Source: Fulvivirga marina
Lineage (GTDB): Bacteria; Bacteroidota; Bacteroidia; Cytophagales; Cyclobacteriaceae
Length of the DNA stretch: 64,000 nucleotides
Reading direction: 5' to 3'
Assembly: GCF_016775155.1 (NCBI RefSeq)
Contig: NZ_JAEUGD010000053.1
Location: forward strand, 62,001-126,000
Part shown: positions 8,114 through 16,823 of the stretch, one piece after another
How positions within the stretch are numbered: position 1 is the stretch's first letter
How the letters are laid out: each line of letters opens with the position of its first letter
Position numbers and translations under genes: made by a program
Notes under the pieces: generated by a model
What the model saw: the letters and a program-made list of their open reading frames with translations, nothing else
The model's database searches: none
What the model was told of the DNA's origin: nothing

Positions 8114-8671
8114 AACTATTCAGTTGCATAACCATTCAGTTGCTTTTTAATCAATATTAAATATGGGGAGACTGCGTTAAATTTAGGGGCGGGTAAATAT
8201 AGTTTTTTTTTCTATTAAACGAATATTTATGCTCTTGGTAAATAGGAATCACACTGAGAAAAACAAACTCAAAATAGATAAAAGCTCACAATACAATCAA
8301 AACACAAGTCTGTATGATACAGCGCAAAGTCATGAACCATTTTTAAGGAATCAGTTAGCTCATCAATTCCCTAAAACTTGATGTTGTGCATGAATTCAAC
8401 TTCTGAAGAATTTAAGGGCTTAAAAATCCATTGAAGGATTAGGATGATTTTCGCCTTTAAGACAGGCAACTTGACCATTTGGGTTTCGCACTTCAAGTAT
8501 ACAACTAAAAATAAACTGACAGAAAAAATATCTGTTGTAACACACTATCAATTGGTATATCGCTTTCGTCAATTGAAATGGCACTTACATACAATTGCTC
8601 TCACTTAAATTTCAAAGTCGTCTTATACTTGACCTAACAAATTTTTAAAACCAGTATCAAACAGTTATAAG
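8114..8671. other. Intergenic region with a decayed duplicate
   Basis: Besides the pseudogene described separately at 8306-8490, the stretch is AT-rich without a supported gene. The promoters of the divergent genes starting at 8113 (minus) and 8672 (plus) must lie here. I see no strong inverted repeats other than the remnant repeat arm at 8303-8311. Confidence 0.5.
8306..8490 (-). pseudogene. Decayed second copy of the 88-residue gene
   Basis: This block matches 5737-5920 along its whole length with scattered substitutions. On the minus strand the copy carries an in-frame TAG where the intact gene has CAG (in KFQGID), plus a one-base insertion near 8428, and it lacks the last 27 codons or so of the intact gene. 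Similarity then continues for about 30 bases at 8491-8520, matching 6097-6126 rather than the segment at 5921-6096. The copy is therefore a dead partial duplicate that records the arrangement without the 176-base segment. Confidence 0.75.
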
Positions 8672-9352
8672 ATGAAAAATGTAAGAAACCTATTTAGAAT
8701 TTGTGCCATAGTGGCTGCTTTCTTTCTCACAAGTTGTGAAGATCAATTTGTAGAAGAGCCTAAAACAACCTTAGTTGATCTACCCGCTCCTAATGGTGAA
8801 ATTAGAGGATCGAAGGATGCCCGTGAGATAACAGATCAATTATATTTAGAATTTTTTGAATGCACTTATTTTAACGGATCCTTTTTGGCGCCAAAGCCCT
8901 GGGTTATGGGAGATGTATTATGGCTTGATGACGATAAAACCCCTTTCCCTCAAAAAGACGTTGTGCCTTGGTATCTGGACAATGCCACCATATATGCTTA
9001 TAGAAAATTACAAAGTGACCCATATCCCACCCAAAAATCGCTACGCGTTGGCACCGGTGGATATGCTTACATGAATTTTCTAAGACCAGGAAACAGTTTA
9101 GGTCTTTATGTCAATTTAGCAAAAGACGTAGTCAACGATGGCAAAATGCAACAATTTAGCATCTATGCCTTTTATAACGATGCCTGGCATTTGGCAAAAT
9201 CAGGGATTATGATTGACTCGCATAACCCTACAAACATTACAGTAGATAATATCGATGCTGGCACTGGCCAACCGATATCGGTCGCGCTTGTACTTGATCC
9301 GGATAATACGATGCCATTGGACTTTTCGTCATTTTATTTGGAAGTATTGTAA
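8672..9352 (+). CDS. Lipoprotein of unknown function
   Basis: A 226-residue lipoprotein: a hydrophobic signal of about 20 residues followed by the lipobox LTSC, with Glu-Asp after the Cys, which fits Bacteroidota surface-export signals. The mature part contains many aromatic residues and predicted strands (GNSLGLYVNLAKDV, then FSIYAFYNDAWHLAKSG) and reads like a jelly-roll or other beta-sandwich, but no family is recognised. It is the last gene of the AT-rich island and is probably monocistronic, with a terminator-like hairpin at 9431-9482. Confidence 0.6.
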   Translation: MKNVRNLFRICAIVAAFFLTSCEDQFVEEPKTTLVDLPAPNGEIRGSKDAREITDQLYLEFFECTYFNGSFLAPKPWVMGDVLWLDDDKTPFPQKDVVPWYLDNATIYAYRKLQSDPYPTQKSLRVGTGGYAYMNFLRPGNSLGLYVNLAKDVVNDGKMQQFSIYAFYNDAWHLAKSGIMIDSHNPTNITVDNIDAGTGQPISVALVLDPDNTMPLDFSSFYLEVL

Positions 9353-9430
9353 CGTTAATCCACCTCGGCTAAAGCAGCCCTCTCTCAGTATACTGTAAAA
9401 ACACTGGAATTGAGGAACGCTATAAGTTAC

Positions 9431-9482
9431 AAAAAGCAGTCTGAGAAACTGAGCGATGGCGAAGTGGACAGGCTGCTTTTTT
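9431..9482 (+). terminator. Terminator-like inverted repeat after the lipoprotein gene
   Basis: aaaaagcag (9431-9439) pairs with ctgctttttt (9473-9482), leaving a long loop and ending in a T run. It lies about 80 bases after the stop at 9352. The long loop lowers confidence. Confidence 0.4.
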
Positions 9483-9496
9483 GTTTGAGTGGCTAA

Positions 9497-9620
9497 TTCG
9501 GTTCGACTAGTGCCACCCATTTCGGTGTGTTAGTGCCAGTGATTTCGGTTCAAACTGTGCCAGTCACAAGAAGCTAAAACGGTTCGATTTGTGCCAGTGA
9601 TAACGGTTCAATTAGTGCCA
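9497..9620. mobile_element. Solo terminal repeat array of IS21 type
   Basis: Five degenerate units of about 21 bases follow the pattern (a)ncggttcnannngtgcca: 9497-9514, 9520-9539, 9542-9562, 9577-9597 and 9600-9620. Elements of the IS21 family typically end in several such repeats, and many have the gtgcca...cggttc wording, because the IstA transposase binds them. No istA or istB reading frame, intact or broken, remains nearby, so this is an orphan end left after deletion. It lies at the right side of the AT-rich island. Confidence 0.55.
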
Positions 9621-9647
9621 CTTTGAAAGATCCATGTGTCATCACTT

Positions 9648-9687
9648 CCCAGAAGAGTCTCTCGCAGACTTGCAGAGGCGCTGCGTC
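9648..9687 (+). repeat. Right copy of the imperfect direct repeat bracketing the AT-rich island
   Basis: Matches 3095-3135 in the same orientation over its first 27 bases or so, as described for the left copy. It lies just beyond the IS21-type end and about 45 bases before the stop of the minus-strand TonB receptor gene. Confidence 0.5.
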
Positions 9688-9733
9688 ACCAGGAAAAGCC
9701 AGTTACTGAAGGAGATTAGCTTTTTTAAGAGCA

Positions 9734-12241
9734 TTAAAAACTGATTCTAACGAAGACATTTGGGGTAATCCCCAGCGACTTTTGATCTACCTCCCTTATG
9801 GATCCACTGTCTCCAACCTGAAAGTATGTGTTTACAATATTTTTTCTATCCAGGATGTTCCAAACGCCACCACCTGCCTGGGCTTCGATTTCCTTACCAA
9901 CCTTAAAATTATACCGTGCTGAACAGTCTATACGAACATAATCATCAAGTCGGTAGCTATTAGGTGAGTCGTAAATCACCTGGTTATCTTTAATTTGTTC
10001 GGGTACCTGAGGCTTTGTGAATGGTTTACCTGTGTGAGCATTGGCCCCTACAGAAAATTGAAAGCGCCTGGTCTGGTAAGTGGAACCCAATGTGGTGGAA
10101 TGCCTGATATCCAAATTATTGGGGAATTCAGGCGGGCTAAAGTTTTTAAAACTAAAAGTGTTTCGCGCGTATGAATAACTTAGCCACATACTTAGCCTCT
10201 TAAATTTCTTATTCATAATAAAGTCAAAACCTATGGCATCATACGTTCCAATTGACCTGACAAACTGGTATTGGTTCTGAAAACCCTGGCTGGAAGATAT
10301 AATGCCATCAACCTTTTTATAGTAGCCGTCAACACTTACCAAAAACCTCGGCCGGTTATACTGCAAGCCGAGGGATATCTGCTTACTTCTGATCAAAGGG
10401 ACGTCATTGTCATTGACCAGTATCCACCTTCTCTTTTCAACACCTAAAAAATCAGTCTGCAAATCAATGATCTGTGTGGTAACCTGGCTTTTTAGCTCCC
10501 CCAGTACCTCCACAGAAAGGTAAGGTAAAATTTTCTGACTAAAGGCTAAGCGAGGCTCCAGCCTTACTTTATCAAACTTCTTAAAATAGTTGGTACGCAG
10601 CCCGCTTCTCAGGTTGGTATTTCCTGAGTTGGAACTAAAAGTAGCTTCCGCAAAAAGGGAATGGGTTTGCACTACTTCTTTTATATACCTTCGGAATATT
10701 GGCTTATTAATGTCTTCCAGGTTTCCCACCCCAATCTCCGAAAGCTGATAACCGGTAAGAATATCCATGTTTTTGGAGAGAGATACCCTTGAGTCCAGCT
10801 TAAAACCGATGTCCAATATCTCATTTTCCTGGATCAGGCGCTGGGCGTTTAACACATCAAAATTTATAGCTTTCAGGCCATAAGACGAGAGATATGCCTG
10901 AGCTGAGGTTTTTACTTTTTTGCTCCATAAACGTTCGTACACCACATTTGAAGCCATGCTTCTTTGCCTGAGACTACTGGTCTTAAACTCCGTCTGACCA
11001 TCCATGATGGCACTTTCCTCATAGGTTATTTTATTGTTGATGCCCAGGAAATTAAAACGGAGCTTATCTTTTTTCGTGATCTCTGAAGTAACCTTCAGAC
11101 TGGCATCATAAAAATAGAAGGCTTCATTGGACCCAAAAACCTTATCGTTTGATGCATTAATAACTTCCGTATTACTAAAAGTACGCTCGAAATATTGCCG
11201 GTAAGTAGATGTTTTTACCACATCAGCGATGGATCTTCGGCCCCCTACTTCAATGGAAGTTTTATCAGATAAAGGCACTTTTACAAAGGCATCTGCATTG
11301 ATCAGGTTAACGCCCACACCTCCTGTAAACTCTTCCGCTACGTCATTGTCCGTATGAATATCTATGGTGCTGGAGACACTTTCTCCCAAAGCGGCACTGG
11401 TTCCATTTTTAATCAGGTTAGCTTCTTTGACCAGGTAAGGGTTAAATACGGATATCAAACCAAAAAAATGTCCGGGTTGATATATTCTGATACCATTCCA
11501 GAGCACCAGGTTCTGGTCATTAGTACCGCCTCTTACGTTGATATCGGAAACTGTCTCATTGATACTATGAATACCGGGCAGCGCCTGTAGTGTCTGTAGC
11601 ACATCGGGTTCTGTAAGGCCGGGCAATATTCCCAGGTTTTCGGTATGGATAGTGAAGGAGCCATCTACTTGCTTGGTTATTCCCTCGGTAATGTAATTAC
11701 TTACCACTATTTCATTCAGTGTAGTTACTTCCTGTTTTAAATACAGTTTGGTACAAGGGGTGGCTGATAAGATACGGACAGGAACATTAACAGGAACATA
11801 ACCCAGGTGCCTTATTAAGGCAGTATCTTGTGAGGATAGATTTTGAAAAGTAAACTTACCGGCTTCATCACTTACTGCGAAGCTGTTTCCGGCTTGTATA
11901 GTAGCACCGGCTACTACCTCTCCGGTCGCTACATCGACTAATATGGCACAGATATTATTTTCTTCTGCTTTTGCCCGGCTTATTGTAATAAAACGGTTAT
12001 TGAGTTGCCGAAATATCAGACCGGTTTGTTGTTCTAAAAACTGAAGAGCCGATTCAAGTGATGAATCTTTTGGGGGATGGACAACAAAAACACCTTCAAT
12101 GTTTTTGTCTACATAGGTGAAGGTGACCTGATACTGTTGTTCCAGCTTGTCTAGTATGCTATGGAGTGGTACTTTTTGCTCCTGGGCGTAACTGCTCAGC
12201 GAAAACACCAGCAACAAAACAAGGGTAAAGCCTTTATTCAC
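9734..12241 (-). CDS. TonB-dependent outer-membrane receptor with STN signalling domain
   Basis: An 835-residue outer-membrane transporter of the FecA type. Order: signal peptide (1-20), STN domain (about 23-90) for contact with the anti-sigma factor, carboxypeptidase-regulatory-like domain (about 96-170), plug (about 180-300, with GIHSINETVSDINVRGG), then a beta-barrel ending in Phe (VFVRISF), the usual outer-membrane signature. The start is GTG at 12241, eight bases inside the end of the FecR gene, so translation is coupled. The substrate is not evident; no SusD partner or siderophore gene is adjacent. The receptor, FecR and ECF sigma genes together form a cell-surface signalling module. 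Confidence 0.88.
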   Translation of the reverse strand: MNKGFTLVLLLVFSLSSYAQEQKVPLHSILDKLEQQYQVTFTYVDKNIEGVFVVHPPKDSSLESALQFLEQQTGLIFRQLNNRFITISRAKAEENNICAILVDVATGEVVAGATIQAGNSFAVSDEAGKFTFQNLSSQDTALIRHLGYVPVNVPVRILSATPCTKLYLKQEVTTLNEIVVSNYITEGITKQVDGSFTIHTENLGILPGLTEPDVLQTLQALPGIHSINETVSDINVRGGTNDQNLVLWNGIRIYQPGHFFGLISVFNPYLVKEANLIKNGTSAALGESVSSTIDIHTDNDVAEEFTGGVGVNLINADAFVKVPLSDKTSIEVGGRRSIADVVKTSTYRQYFERTFSNTEVINASNDKVFGSNEAFYFYDASLKVTSEITKKDKLRFNFLGINNKITYEESAIMDGQTEFKTSSLRQRSMASNVVYERLWSKKVKTSAQAYLSSYGLKAINFDVLNAQRLIQENEILDIGFKLDSRVSLSKNMDILTGYQLSEIGVGNLEDINKPIFRRYIKEVVQTHSLFAEATFSSNSGNTNLRSGLRTNYFKKFDKVRLEPRLAFSQKILPYLSVEVLGELKSQVTTQIIDLQTDFLGVEKRRWILVNDNDVPLIRSKQISLGLQYNRPRFLVSVDGYYKKVDGIISSSQGFQNQYQFVRSIGTYDAIGFDFIMNKKFKRLSMWLSYSYARNTFSFKNFSPPEFPNNLDIRHSTTLGSTYQTRRFQFSVGANAHTGKPFTKPQVPEQIKDNQVIYDSPNSYRLDDYVRIDCSARYNFKVGKEIEAQAGGGVWNILDRKNIVNTYFQVGDSGSIREVDQKSLGITPNVFVRISF

Positions 12242-13148
12242 CGTTACTTTTCAAAATTATTTTTTGATTGTCTAGTATTTCGTACTCCAGATTTAAGGGG
12301 TAGGCGATAGATTTCAGGGCCAACGTAAGGTCACCATGAGTAAACTTGCCCGTAAAAGTCTGCCCCAAGGCTATGCCTTCAGTAACTACTGTTACACCAT
12401 ATTGTCTTTCAAATTCGTCAACCACTTGAATGAAAGGTACACTTTCAAAAGCACTTTCATTTCCAATCCAGGCTGGTGAAGCAGCAAGGATATTAGCTTC
12501 CTGAAAAAGCTGACCGTCTACTAATCTGAACATATGCTTTTGCGACAGTTTCGCCTCATGGTCACTGGCAGATACCTGCACCAAACCTTCAAAGCACACC
12601 ACTTCAAAAAAGTTTTCACGATCTTTTACATTAAACTGGGTACCCAGAACGGTAACCGTACCAGATGATGTTTCCACACTAAATCTGGAACCTTTTTTTA
12701 CTTTAAAAAAGCCTTCACCATGGAGTTCAACTTCACGATCCTGCTCCCAATTTCCCTGGCTATAAGAAATGCTTGAAAGTGCATTGAGTATCACAATGGA
12801 TGAATCAGGAAGTACCACCTCTTTTCTATCTGCGAATGAAGTTTCGATAGTGACTTCTGCTGAATAAAAGAAATAGAAATACACGCCTGCCATGACCACA
12901 AGTGTCGCGGCAATTTTCATCAGAGAATTAAACCAGTTAACGTGGACTGTTTTACCTTGCGCACGCTTTTTATTTGCATGGAGTTTTTCCAGCTCCTGTT
13001 GAGGATTATATTCAGGGGCCTTAAATGCTTGTAATGCATTGGAGAGCTTTTCCAGAGCATGGTAGTCCTCTGTTTTTTCAAAAGCCACTTTTTCCTCTTG
13101 CGTCAGTGTGCCCTCTATCCACTTTTTTATGTATTCTTCTTTTTCCAT
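12234..13148 (-). CDS. FecR-type anti-sigma factor
   Basis: A 304-residue single-pass inner-membrane protein. Residues 1-75 are the cytoplasmic sigma-binding part, residues about 76-95 the membrane segment (LMKIAATLVVMAGVYFYFFY), followed by the periplasmic FecR domain (EVVLPDSSIVILNALSSI, then LHGEGFFKVKKG and TVTVLGTQFNVKDR) and a C-terminal STN-like domain (about 235-300) that contacts the receptor. It should hold the ECF sigma factor from the next upstream gene inactive until the receptor signals. The gap to the sigma gene is 67 bases. Confidence 0.9.
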   Translation of the reverse strand: MEKEEYIKKWIEGTLTQEEKVAFEKTEDYHALEKLSNALQAFKAPEYNPQQELEKLHANKKRAQGKTVHVNWFNSLMKIAATLVVMAGVYFYFFYSAEVTIETSFADRKEVVLPDSSIVILNALSSISYSQGNWEQDREVELHGEGFFKVKKGSRFSVETSSGTVTVLGTQFNVKDRENFFEVVCFEGLVQVSASDHEAKLSQKHMFRLVDGQLFQEANILAASPAWIGNESAFESVPFIQVVDEFERQYGVTVVTEGIALGQTFTGKFTHGDLTLALKSIAYPLNLEYEILDNQKIILKSNGE

Positions 13149-13215
13149 TATTTATGCTCAACATTATTGTAACAGATAGAAGGTCAAATCTCCTACTTGC
13201 TATTCAAAAAAAAAT

Positions 13216-13722
13216 TCAAATACCCTCAACTTTCTCTCTGAGGATAGCCAGTGCCGTATATATTCTCTTCTCTACGGCCTTTCGCGAGATCCCCAGCATA
13301 TCCGCGATTTCCTGGTGCTTCTTACCTTCCACTCTGTTCAGTAAGAACGCGACACGCTGCGCTTCTGTTAAACTTTCCAGTGCCTGCTGAAGCTTATCCA
13401 TATATTCATTTCCTTCCATGATATACTCAGGCGACTCGGGTGTATAGCTTTTTAGCTCATTTTCCTGTCGATACTTCAATACAGTCTTTTTCTTAGAAAG
13501 CTCATTCAGCACCTGATTACTGGCAACCGTATAAAGAAATGATTTCGCCTTTTCCGGCGATACCTTTTTACAGTTATTCCAAAGCTTGATAAAGGCATCC
13601 TGTACCATATCATGCGGATTGTTATCAGCACCATATTTATAATATAAAAACTGATACAATTCCCTGGACAGCTTATTAAAAAGCTTATTAAATACACCTT
13701 CTTCACAAACATTTTCTCCCAT
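13216..13722 (-). CDS. ECF RNA polymerase sigma factor (FecI-like)
   Basis: With the start at 13722 (MGENVCEEG) the protein is 168 residues, the normal size for the family; the longer frame to 13827 would add a hydrophobic, Tyr/Phe-rich stretch that is not typical. Region 2 is visible as DMVQDAFIKLWNN and SFLYTVASNQVLNELSKKK; region 4 as LTEAQRVAFLLNRVEG followed by the helix-turn-helix HQEIADMLGISRKAVEKRI. It should direct transcription of the receptor operon and perhaps of the divergent lipoprotein genes that begin at 13864. Promoters for both directions must share the 141 bases between 13723 and 13863. Confidence 0.9.
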   Translation of the reverse strand: MGENVCEEGVFNKLFNKLSRELYQFLYYKYGADNNPHDMVQDAFIKLWNNCKKVSPEKAKSFLYTVASNQVLNELSKKKTVLKYRQENELKSYTPESPEYIMEGNEYMDKLQQALESLTEAQRVAFLLNRVEGKKHQEIADMLGISRKAVEKRIYTALAILREKVEGI

Positions 13723-13863
13723 TAGTAGCAGTGGTTTGGAATAAAAGTAAAAATAAAATTTAAAAAGTAGGTAGGAATTTTTGAGGGCAATCGGTTCTAG
13801 GTATGAATGGCTTGGAAAAGCATTCAAAAAAGTAAGGAGCTGTTTAATAAAAATATCAGACCA

Positions 13864-14934
13864 ATGAAATTAAGATTCCTTTCAATGTCGCTTTATTTAC
13901 TTCTACTATTAATATTACTTGTTGCCAATGGCTGCCAGGAAGAAGTAGAAGAAATTACACCTCCCCCAACTAAGGAGGCCTTTAATGGTAGCTCAGCGGT
14001 GTCAGACCTAATCCGTAGGGTAGCACTCAGAGATGGGTCTTATGATAATATCGTTGATGAAGCAAGCTGTATTTCCATTGTTTTACCGGTAACAGTAGTT
14101 GCAAATGGCGTTGAAATCGTAATTGAATCTGAGCAGGACTACTACCAAATAGAGAAAATATTTGATGAAAGTGAGAGTGATGAAGATGATGTTGATATTA
14201 TTTTCCCTGTTACGGTCACATTAGCAGACCATACCCAGGTTACTATTACCAATGAAGATGATTTTGAAGCCCTTGTAGACCAATGCGAAGAAGGGCTGGA
14301 AGATGACGATATAGAATGCATAGACTTTAAATACCCTCTGGAACTGGCACTGTACGACTCCGATAATCAAAAATCGGATGTTATAACCATCAATGATGAC
14401 GAAGAATTCGAAGTGTTTGTTGAGCAGTTGGAAGACAGTGACTACGTCGGTTTCAACTTTCCCGTCACGCTTATTCTGTCAACTGGTGAAGAAGTCCAGG
14501 CTTTTGACAACGAAACGCTGGAAAGTATCATTGAGAGTTCCATTGACGACTGTGATGAAGACGATGACAACGACTATAATGATGACGATGTAGATGATTC
14601 AGGTCTATTAGCCGTACTATCCGGCTCTACATGGGAAGTCACCTATTTTTTCACTACCACAGATCAAACGTCTGCATTTGAAGGCTTTCAGTTTATACTT
14701 CAGGCAGACGGATCGGCTACATTAACTGATGGTTCCACCACCTATGAAGGAAGCTGGGAAGCCAGTGGAGATTCTGGCATGTTGCAAATCGAACTCGACT
14801 TTGATGGACTGCCCCTGTTAGATGAGGTTGGTAACAGCTGGAAAGTAGTTCAGTATTCTGACACGCAAATCGAGCTGGAAAGTGTAGAACCAAATGATGG
14901 TGTAACCGCAAAAATGACCCTGCAGAGGGTGTAG
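13864..14934 (+). CDS. Acidic lipoprotein with four internal repeats and a lipocalin-like end
   Basis: Using the start at 13864 gives a 356-residue lipoprotein with signal peptide and acylated Cys24 (VANGC). The mature part holds four diverged repeats, each a strand pair with a PVTV-like opening and an acidic helix: about residues 72-100 (LPVTVVANGVEIVIES), 112-140 (FPVTVTLADHTQVTI), 155-190 (YPLELALYDSDN) and 197-230 (FPVTLILSTGEEV). An Asp-rich linker (EDDDNDYNDDDVDD) precedes a C-terminal lipocalin-like sheet with WEVTYFF and YEGSWEASG. The acidic tracts could bind calcium. I know no characterised homologue. It is divergent from the ECF sigma factor, so joint control is likely. Confidence 0.75.
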   Translation: MKLRFLSMSLYLLLLLILLVANGCQEEVEEITPPPTKEAFNGSSAVSDLIRRVALRDGSYDNIVDEASCISIVLPVTVVANGVEIVIESEQDYYQIEKIFDESESDEDDVDIIFPVTVTLADHTQVTITNEDDFEALVDQCEEGLEDDDIECIDFKYPLELALYDSDNQKSDVITINDDEEFEVFVEQLEDSDYVGFNFPVTLILSTGEEVQAFDNETLESIIESSIDDCDEDDDNDYNDDDVDDSGLLAVLSGSTWEVTYFFTTTDQTSAFEGFQFILQADGSATLTDGSTTYEGSWEASGDSGMLQIELDFDGLPLLDEVGNSWKVVQYSDTQIELESVEPNDGVTAKMTLQRV

Positions 14935-14960
14935 ATATTTTTTAATTAAATAATACAATT

Positions 14961-15401
14961 ATGAGAACTATTACAAAATTGATTTATCCGCTGTTCATTT
15001 TTTTAGGATCCTTGACGATGCTGGCAGCATGTTCTGATGATGATGGAGACAACCTGGCACTGGCGGGCACATATACCCTTACAGAAGAGAGTGTAACTGG
15101 TTGTATTGATGTGGCAAACAATGGCACAGAGGCCAAAGGTTGCACAGCTACAGATTGTGAAACACTAACGATAAGTGGAGATGGTACTTTTAGTGTTATC
15201 GAGATTGATAACGGTGTTACAACAACTGAAAGTGGTACATATTCAACGAATGGAAATCAAATCACATTTACCAAGCTGTCAGGAACTACGCCGGATAGTG
15301 ACGTAGCTACTTTTGCCCTCTCAGGTTCTAGCCTTATTCTGACATTTGCGGAAGACTCAGATTCATGCGTCAAAGTGGAAACCTATATGCGGGCTAACTA
15401 A
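14961..15401 (+). CDS. Lipocalin-like lipoprotein
   Basis: A 146-residue lipoprotein with lipobox LAAC and Ser-Asp-Asp after the Cys. The mature domain has the pattern of small Bacteroidota lipocalin-like proteins: LAGTYTLTEESVTGC, then TLTISGDGTFSVIE, ESGTYSTNGNQITFT and a final strand. Five or six Cys in the mature part may form disulfides. It follows the preceding gene by 26 bases, within the same probable operon. It shares the beta-rich design of the C-terminal part of the gene before, so related origin is possible. Ligand unknown. Confidence 0.7.
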   Translation: MRTITKLIYPLFIFLGSLTMLAACSDDDGDNLALAGTYTLTEESVTGCIDVANNGTEAKGCTATDCETLTISGDGTFSVIEIDNGVTTTESGTYSTNGNQITFTKLSGTTPDSDVATFALSGSSLILTFAEDSDSCVKVETYMRAN

Positions 15402-15452
15402 ACATTAAAATAAAAACTAAAAATTAAATTAAAACTTAAATAAACTGTACAA

Positions 15453-16220
15453 ATGAAACAATCAAAAAAGATTACAATTTCTATGCTCTTGATGGCCTTT
15501 GTAGCATTTTTATCGAGCTGTAATAATGATAATGACGAACCATCTCTATCACGCGTGCAATTGGAGATGAAAGCTGCCACCAGCCTGTCTACAATATCTA
15601 CCTCTGGTAGAATGATGGGTACCGGACTCATATTCGATGAGGTACTGATAGGGGTTACCGAACTTGAATTTGAGACTTTGGAAGAAAATGAAGCAGAGCA
15701 GGAAGCTGATGACCTGGATGGTGAAGAAGGTGATGGAGAAGATGAAAATGATGAAGTTGAGTATGAGGGCAATTTTACAGTTGATCTTCTTTCAGGAACG
15801 GTCACTCCTGATTTCGGAATTGCAGATGTAGCCCCAGGTCTTTACGAAGAAATTGAGGTAGAAATGGGACCTGTTTTGGAAGGTGGTAACAGTATCTTCA
15901 TTGCTTTCCGATACCCTACTGGAAATGGAGACACCTTGAATGTTGAATTCTCAAGTACTGAGGAGTTCGAACTGGAAATTGAAAACGAAAACGGTTTCTT
16001 ACTTGATGGTGGTTCTGTTCACCAAATGATTGTGCAGTTTGATCTTGATGCATTCTTCAATAGCATGGACCTTAGCCAGGCGGTTGCTGATGGTGATGGA
16101 GTTATCAGATTAAACGGCAGCTCGAATTCAGGAATTGCAGATTTGATCGAGTCCAGCATAGACAATGCTTTTGATGCTGGTGAAGATAAAGATGGTGATG
16201 ATGAAATTGACAACGACTAA
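15453..16220 (+). CDS. Acidic lipoprotein, DUF4382-like
   Basis: A 255-residue lipoprotein with lipobox LSSC followed by Asn-Asn-Asp. The mature part contains a strongly acidic segment at about residues 75-105 (Glu/Asp-rich, ETLEENEAEQEADDLDG) and ends in an acidic tail EDKDGDDEIDND that resembles calcium-binding loops. The middle (NFTVDLLSGTVTP, GIADVAPGLYEEIEVEM) resembles the DUF4382 group of secreted beta-sandwich proteins, though the match is loose. It closes the three-gene lipoprotein cluster opposite the ECF/FecR/TonB operon; all three share acidic character and may form one surface assembly. Confidence 0.65.
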   Translation: MKQSKKITISMLLMAFVAFLSSCNNDNDEPSLSRVQLEMKAATSLSTISTSGRMMGTGLIFDEVLIGVTELEFETLEENEAEQEADDLDGEEGDGEDENDEVEYEGNFTVDLLSGTVTPDFGIADVAPGLYEEIEVEMGPVLEGGNSIFIAFRYPTGNGDTLNVEFSSTEEFELEIENENGFLLDGGSVHQMIVQFDLDAFFNSMDLSQAVADGDGVIRLNGSSNSGIADLIESSIDNAFDAGEDKDGDDEIDND

Positions 16221-16340
16221 GTCTTAAGATAAGGGTAGTGTAAGTGAGGGGCCTGAGCAATTATTTGCAAGGGCCTCTACTTTTTTAAGAGGTTATTATA
16301 ATACTCTCCCTTTTTTTGCCCAGTAATCAGGACTTGAATT

Positions 16341-16823
16341 CTAGTCATCGTCCTCATCAACATGCCTATAGTCAATATTTCCGCTGCGAATTTCCGTATG
16401 ACGGATCTCCCCGCCACTAGTGCCCACTTGTTTTGCAAGTATGCAGGTTCCGACAGACAGAATTAGAACCATAATGTAAAGAAGCGATACCATTTTTGCT
16501 TTGAACAAAGCAGATAGCAGGGTTGCTAAAGATAAAGCACCTAATATCAGGACTATAAGTAGAAATATTTTGCCAAAGCCCTCGTGTACCTCAATTATAC
16601 CTTCTGTTACGCCAGGTATTTCTTCTACGATTTCTTCTGCCCCCTCTCCGGTAAAATATGTCGGTATGACCGTAAGAGAAGAAAAAAACAAAACCCCCAA
16701 GGCCGTTTGCTTGATTGTATCATTGTTTTTAATCAAATACCCAGAAATGAGTATGAGCGTTCCAATGACAGTCCCAACAATTGGTAGGTGATTCAACAAC
16801 AAATGCCAGTGTGCTGCATTCAT
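16341..16823 (-). CDS. DUF2231-like integral membrane protein
   Basis: A 160-residue protein with four predicted membrane helices and conserved His residues at the membrane edge (HWHLLLNHLPIVG at the start, VHEGFG between helices, GGEIRHTEI near the end). This pattern is typical of the DUF2231 group and of related cytochrome-like membrane proteins, where the His residues may bind haem or metal; that role is not shown here. The gene is alone, convergent with the lipoprotein cluster, and its 5' region shows no obvious partner. Confidence 0.65.
   Translation of the reverse strand: MNAAHWHLLLNHLPIVGTVIGTLILISGYLIKNNDTIKQTALGVLFFSSLTVIPTYFTGEGAEEIVEEIPGVTEGIIEVHEGFGKIFLLIVLILGALSLATLLSALFKAKMVSLLYIMVLILSVGTCILAKQVGTSGGEIRHTEIRSGNIDYRHVDEDDD

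Noticed and set aside
9497-9620. The five repeats could be a CRISPR array.
   Set aside because: Units are degenerate, abut with spacers of only a few bases, and no cas genes are near; the wording matches IS21 ends.
13723-13827. N-terminal extension of the ECF sigma factor.
   Set aside because: It would add a Tyr/Phe-rich stretch unlike the family; the start at 13722 gives the normal size.
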